Assembly: GCA_043806975.1 (NCBI GenBank)
Contig: JAZDGL010000014.1
Coordinates: 1-7,866 of the forward strand
Source: JAZDGL01 sp043806975
GTDB lineage: Bacteria > Patescibacteriota > Minisyncoccia > CAYZDR01
Length of the DNA: 7,866 bases
Direction of reading: 5' to 3'
Under the pieces are notes generated by a model that was not told the DNA's origin, did not search any database, and saw only the letters and a program-made list of their open reading frames with translations. This document shows positions 4,309 to 7,866 of the stretch, one piece after another (within the stretch, counting starts at the first letter, position 1; each line of letters begins with the position of its first letter). A program made the position numbers and the translations under genes.

Positions 4309-6435
4309 ATGTCTAACGACATTAAAACCTTTTCTCGCAATATAGCAGGAAAAGAAATAACGGTTGAAATAAACCGCTTTAAAAGCCAAGCCGACGGGAA
4401 TGCTGCTGTGCGCATAGGCGACACAATAGTTATGGCTAACGCCAGTATGGGAAGGGAAGCAGACACCGAAAAAGATTTCTTCCCTCTAAATGTTGACTAC
4501 GAAGAAAATCTTTATGCCTGCGGGAAAATAAAAGGAAGCAGATTTGTAAAGAGAAAAGGAAGACCAACAGATGAAGCAATTTTAACTTCACGGCTAATAG
4601 ACAGGGGGATTCGCCCGCTTTTTCCAAAAGGGATGAAAAATCCTGTTCAAGTTATAGTAAGCACGCTTTCTTTTGATAAAGAGCACGACGCAGATATTAT
4701 TTCGGTAATGGCGGCAAGTATTGCATTGGCCGTTTCAGGAATTCCTTTTGACGGGCCTGCCAGCGCAGTGCGAATCGGCCTAATCAACAACGAGCTAACC
4801 ATCAACCCAAGCATTTCAGAAAGAAAATTCTCAACGCTTGATTTATTAGTTTCTACGGCGCAAGGCAAAGCAATTATGATAGAAGCAGGCGCGCAAGAAA
4901 TTCCCGAAGACATTATGAATTCAGCTATTTCTCTTGCAATAAAAACAGGCGAAGAAATAAACGGTTTTATCAAAGAAATTGCAAGCGAATTTAAAAAAAC
5001 AACGCAAATACAACCACTTAAAATTGTTTCTATCCCTGATTATTCCGAAGAACTTGCGCAAGATATCGTAAAAGAAGCGAGAGAAGAAATTACCCAAATA
5101 CTTGCCAGCGATAGCGATAAAAAAGACATAGAATTAGGATTAAACAAAATTTTAGAATCGCGATTAGCGCTTGTCTCCGCCAGTCTTTCAGAAGAAGATC
5201 AAAAATCTCAAAAATCAGAGATAAAAAAAGCTTTTGACGGAGCAATTAAAAAAATAGTCAGAAAAAATATTTTAGAGAAAAATTCACGACCCGGAAATCG
5301 CAAACTAGATGAAATCAGAGAATTAAAAAGCGAAGCAGGGCTTTTGCCAAGAACCCACGGTTCCGGATATTTCCAAAGAGGAGAAACAAGGGCATTAACA
5401 ATTACAACACTTGGATCACCATCAGAAGCTATTATAGTTGATGGAATGGAAGAAGAAATTACCAAGCGATATATTCATTATTACAGCTTTCCTCCTTACA
5501 GCACAGGAGAAATTTCTCCGCTTAGAAGCCCTGGGAGACGAGAAATAGGGCACGGAGCCCTAGCAGAAAAGGCGCTAGAACCTGTTATTCCTTCAAAAGA
5601 AGAATTCCCTTACACAATCCTGCTTCAAACAGAAATAATTTCCTGCAATGGCTCGTCATCAATGGCAAGCATCTGCGGAAGCACTCTGTCTTTAATGGAC
5701 GCGGGAGTCCCAATTAAAAATCCTGTGGCAGGAATTGCAATGGGGCTAATGACAAACCCAAACGACATTAATGAATTTAAAGTTTTAACAGACATTAAAG
5801 GAATAGAGGATTTTTCAGGAGATATGGATTTTAAAATAGCGGGAACACAAAAGGGGATAACGGCAATTCAAATGGACACTAAACTTCAAGGTCTTCCTAG
5901 CGGATGCATCTCGGAAACGCTTTCAAAAGCGCGAGAAGCGAGAATAAAAATAATAGAAGTGATCCAGTCTGCTATTCGTGAGCCAAGACCTGAACTTTCC
6001 CCTTATGCGCCTAAAATAATTACCATCAAAATCAATAAAGATAAAATAGGGGAGCTTATCGGACCTGGAGGCAAAACCATCAACTCTATTATAGATAAAA
6101 CCGGAGCAAAAATAGACATAGAAGAAGATGGATCGGTGTTTATTTCGTCTTCTAATTCAGAAGGAGTTAATGAAGCGCTAAAACTTGTAGAATCTTACAC
6201 CAGAGAAGTAAAAACAGGAGAGATTTTTGAAGGAAAGGTTGCTAGAATACTTGATTTTGGCGCATTTGTTGAGATTACTCCAAAACAATCAGGATTAGTG
6301 CATATTTCAGAAATATCTTCCGAGCGAGTTAATCGCGTTGAAGATGTCTTGCAAATCGGAGATGTGGTAACAGTAAAGGTTAAAAATATTGATGATATGG
6401 GAAGAATTAATCTAACAATGAAAAACCTAAAATAA
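4309..6435 (+). CDS. pnp: Polyribonucleotide nucleotidyltransferase (PNPase)
   Basis: The 708-residue protein has the full PNPase layout: first RNase PH domain (about 1-140), helical linker (about 240-325), second RNase PH domain (about 330-555), KH domain (about 572-630, G-P-G-G loop at 585-588) and S1 domain (about 637-706). The second RNase PH domain keeps S-P-G-R-R-E-I-G-H-G, S-S-S-M-A-S and D-F-S-G-D-M-D-F, with D501 and D507 at the positions of the catalytic aspartates. The enzyme degrades RNA 3' to 5' with phosphate and works as a ring-shaped trimer in the cytoplasm. AAAGGA lies 11 nt before the ATG. It is the last gene of the rpsO-NYN-pnp cluster. The leader hairpins recall the autoregulated pnp leader of enterobacteria, though this similarity is by analogy only. 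No residue appears to be missing. Confidence 0.97.
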   Translation: MSNDIKTFSRNIAGKEITVEINRFKSQADGNAAVRIGDTIVMANASMGREADTEKDFFPLNVDYEENLYACGKIKGSRFVKRKGRPTDEAILTSRLIDRGIRPLFPKGMKNPVQVIVSTLSFDKEHDADIISVMAASIALAVSGIPFDGPASAVRIGLINNELTINPSISERKFSTLDLLVSTAQGKAIMIEAGAQEIPEDIMNSAISLAIKTGEEINGFIKEIASEFKKTTQIQPLKIVSIPDYSEELAQDIVKEAREEITQILASDSDKKDIELGLNKILESRLALVSASLSEEDQKSQKSEIKKAFDGAIKKIVRKNILEKNSRPGNRKLDEIRELKSEAGLLPRTHGSGYFQRGETRALTITTLGSPSEAIIVDGMEEEITKRYIHYYSFPPYSTGEISPLRSPGRREIGHGALAEKALEPVIPSKEEFPYTILLQTEIISCNGSSSMASICGSTLSLMDAGVPIKNPVAGIAMGLMTNPNDINEFKVLTDIKGIEDFSGDMDFKIAGTQKGITAIQMDTKLQGLPSGCISETLSKAREARIKIIEVIQSAIREPRPELSPYAPKIITIKINKDKIGELIGPGGKTINSIIDKTGAKIDIEEDGSVFISSSNSEGVNEALKLVESYTREVKTGEIFEGKVARILDFGAFVEITPKQSGLVHISEISSERVNRVEDVLQIGDVVTVKVKNIDDMGRINLTMKNLK

Positions 6436-6461
6436 AAACCTGTTTGTTTTAATTAAGCTAA

Positions 6462-6480
6462 CGCGCTTTGCGCGAGTTTT
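6462..6480 (+). terminator. Probable terminator after pnp
   Basis: CGCGC-TTT-GCGCG (6462-6466, 6470-6474) is followed by AGTTTT. The stem is short but pure G-C, and lies 26 nt past the stop codon; the T tract is weak. Confidence 0.5.
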
Positions 6481-6481
6481 A

Positions 6482-6517
6482 CACAACAGCTTGCTTTGGC
6501 AAAAGCAAGCTGTTGTG
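6482..6517. repeat. Perfect 16-bp hairpin without a T tract
   Basis: Arms 6482-6497 and 6502-6517 are perfectly complementary around the loop GGCA. The 3' flank (GTATTATTAAAG) is not T-rich, so this is not a standard terminator. It may be a barrier to 3' exonucleases or a separate palindromic repeat. Confidence 0.7.
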
Positions 6518-6529
6518 GTATTATTAAAG

Positions 6530-6693
6530 TATAGCTTCCGCAAAACAAATTCCGATATTTTCTCCCTTAACAAGGGGGAATTGAAAGGGGTTTCGGTATT
6601 TTCTCCCTTTTTACCTCCCAAGGCGGTCTGCCCATTAGGCAGAAAGGGAGATTGAGAGGGATTCTAAAATAAATTTGTTTTGCGGGAGCTATA
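6530..6693. mobile_element. MITE-like element, complete copy (164 bp, 22-bp terminal inverted repeats)
   Basis: The ends at 6530-6551 and 6672-6693 are inverted copies of each other with one mismatch in 22 bp (TATAGCTYCCGCAAAACA and four more bases). Inside are the hairpin-prone runs CTCCCTT/AAGGGGG, a 16-bp direct repeat with one mismatch (6553-6568 and 6594-6609, 41 bp apart) and GGCGGTCTGCC. It encodes no transposase. No long target-site duplication is visible; the terminal TA could be one. A related copy lies in opposite orientation at 3055-3199. Confidence 0.82.
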
Positions 6694-6695
6694 AT
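6690..6695 (+). promoter_or_regulatory. Possible -10 of the alpha/beta hydrolase gene at the element's edge
   Basis: TATAAT is made from the last four bases of the element's terminal repeat plus two flanking bases, 16 nt before the hydrolase ATG. No good -35 lies at 16-18 nt upstream, so this is tentative. Confidence 0.35.
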
Positions 6696-6711
6696 AAATT
6701 AAAATAAAACT

Positions 6712-7761
6712 ATGGAAAAAGAAAATTTTTATGAAGATGATGGGCTGAGCCAAAAAGAGGAATTTAAACAAAACGAATCCATATCAAAGATTTTTGAAAA
6801 GGAACGGGCGCAATATATAAGCGAGGTTGGAAAACAGCTGGAAAATCCGCAAACTGCAACAATAGAAATAAAAGGTAAGCCGGTAAATCTTGATTACAGA
6901 ATAATTTCAATTGAATCTTTGGAGGATAAGGATTACGATCCAGTTATTGTTTTGCCGGGGTTTGGTTCTGGCTGGGAAGGTATTTCTGAATTGTGTTTTT
7001 CTTTAGCTTGCGAGGGGAGAAAAGCGATTACTTTTTCTTTGCCCGGATATGGGAAATCGGACAATCCTCCTGCGGAGTATCTTGGAGGAGATGATTTTTC
7101 TGCTGAAGCAGAAGCGGTTGCAAAATTTGTTGAAAAATTACGAGATGAAGGAAAAATTGGAGATAATAAAATTCATTTGGTGGGGCATTCTATGGCGGGA
7201 GCGATAATTTCTGAATATGCTGCAAAAAATTCAGAGCAGGTTTCTAGCCTTACCTTGCTTGATTCAGCAGGCGTTAATAAAAAAGAAAACATTACTGCGT
7301 TAGCGACAAAATTTTTTGCTTCGGGGATACACACGGTTGCTGAGTATAAAGCGAGATTGGCGCTTTCGGGCGAGGAAGAATACGAGAAGGAAATTCACAA
7401 GCATATTCCTAAAACGCAGAGTCCTTTTAAGCCCGATAGGGTTAAGCAGAGGTTAGCGGAGGCGCGGAAATTATCAAGCGGAAAGGTTGTGGAAAATTTG
7501 GAGAATCTTGATGCGCCGGTTATTTATATGAGCGGAGAGTTAGATCTTGTTTTCCCGCCAGGAGAAGCTAGCGATGAAAATTCCCAATTAGCTAAAATGG
7601 TAAACGCCGTGAATGACAAGGCAAAAATTGAAACGAGTGTTTTATATGGTTTAAGGCACAATACAACTATTTCCGCCGATGAAATAACTGCCGCGAATAT
7701 CAACCATTGTTTGGAAGAGGCAGAAAAGAAGAATAGATCAGAAGATGCAAACAAATTATAA
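6712..7761 (+). CDS. Alpha/beta hydrolase
   Basis: The 349-residue protein has an alpha/beta hydrolase core from about residue 75. After the V-I-V-L-P-G-F-G-S-G-W strand (oxyanion region) come P-G-Y-G-K-S-D at 111-117, the nucleophile elbow G-H-S-M-A-G with S160, the acid D278 in S-G-E-L-D-L-V, and the base H316 in G-L-R-H-N. The triad is thus complete. The first 45 residues are charged and lack a signal peptide, so the enzyme is probably cytoplasmic; residues 195-265 form the variable lid. The substrate cannot be told: esterases, lipases and C-C bond hydrolases share these motifs. The ATG at 6712 has no Shine-Dalgarno site and follows the MITE-like element by 18 bp. A probable NUDIX gene starts 30 nt after its stop and may be co-transcribed. 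Confidence 0.85.
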   Translation: MEKENFYEDDGLSQKEEFKQNESISKIFEKERAQYISEVGKQLENPQTATIEIKGKPVNLDYRIISIESLEDKDYDPVIVLPGFGSGWEGISELCFSLACEGRKAITFSLPGYGKSDNPPAEYLGGDDFSAEAEAVAKFVEKLRDEGKIGDNKIHLVGHSMAGAIISEYAAKNSEQVSSLTLLDSAGVNKKENITALATKFFASGIHTVAEYKARLALSGEEEYEKEIHKHIPKTQSPFKPDRVKQRLAEARKLSSGKVVENLENLDAPVIYMSGELDLVFPPGEASDENSQLAKMVNAVNDKAKIETSVLYGLRHNTTISADEITAANINHCLEEAEKKNRSEDANKL

Positions 7762-7791
7762 TTGAAGATTGGAGAAAAAAGTAATAAAAAT

Positions 7792-7866
7792 ATGCAAATA
7801 CAAAACAAAGAACTGCACAGGATAACGGCGACAGCGATTATACATAAAGATGGAAAGTATTTAATA
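7792..7866 (+). CDS. Probable NUDIX hydrolase (partial, N-terminus only)
   Basis: The window ends 25 codons into this reading frame. The visible N-terminus includes H-R-I-T-A-T-A-I-I-H-K-D-G-K-Y-L-I, which matches the first beta strand and turn of many NUDIX domains (the pattern x-A-x-A-x-I-x-x-D-G-K-x-L-x). These enzymes hydrolyse nucleoside diphosphates linked to another group. The diagnostic G-x5-E-x7-R-E-U-x-E-E box lies beyond the right edge, so the call rests on the first strand alone. GGAGA at 7771-7775 is a candidate ribosome binding site but sits 16 nt from the ATG, longer than usual. It follows the alpha/beta hydrolase by 30 nt on the same strand, with no terminator between them. 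Confidence 0.6.
   Translation, partial: MQIQNKELHRITATAIIHKDGKYLI

Noticed and set aside
6427..6621. A 64-codon minus-strand open frame across the end of pnp.
   Set aside because: It runs through the pnp terminator hairpins and into the MITE-like element and has no recognisable protein features.
7524..7808. A 94-codon minus-strand open frame opposite the hydrolase gene.
   Set aside because: The plus-strand frame carries the catalytic acid and histidine of the alpha/beta hydrolase; the minus-strand frame is a hydrophobic shadow.

Overview
The window looks like a piece of a small, AT-rich bacterial chromosome, most likely from the Candidate Phyla Radiation (Patescibacteria, Parcubacteria-like). 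This placement is an inference from base composition, weak or absent Shine-Dalgarno sites before most genes, the gene neighbourhood and protein character. No marker gene here settles it. The core genes (initiator tRNA, rpsO, pnp, a Xer-type recombinase) are chromosomal, and nothing indicates a phage or plasmid.

Layout. 1-866 (minus): 5' part of a multi-pass membrane protein of the O-antigen ligase/Wzy type, running off the left edge. 951-1022 (plus): initiator tRNA-Met(CAU) with its own promoter, followed by a long perfect hairpin. 1208-2221 (minus): XerC/XerD-like tyrosine recombinase, transcribed divergently from 2380-2886 (plus), a DUF5680-like protein; the two promoters share one -35 site. 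2887-3343: no convincing gene, but a terminator, a repeat element and the rpsO promoter. 3344-6435 (plus): rpsO, a NYN/LabA-type putative nuclease gene and pnp, an RNA-centred cluster with a structured leader before pnp. 6436-6711: two hairpins and a 164-bp element with 22-bp terminal inverted repeats. 6712-7761 (plus): alpha/beta hydrolase. 7792-7866 (plus): N-terminus of a probable NUDIX hydrolase cut by the right edge.

The best second-look material is repeat DNA. A MITE-like element occurs complete at 6530-6693 and as an inverted, right-truncated copy at 3055-3199, so the pair brackets rpsO-NYN-pnp. Palindromic sequence also sits in frame inside two coding regions: a 59-bp double palindrome in the membrane protein and two hairpin-bearing inserts in the recombinase. 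This recalls the in-frame palindromic elements known from Rickettsia. Regulatory points worth testing are the shared -35 of the divergent promoters, the mutually exclusive hairpins in the pnp leader, and the probably leaderless start of the membrane protein gene. I found no CRISPR array, defence system or clearly novel multi-gene system.
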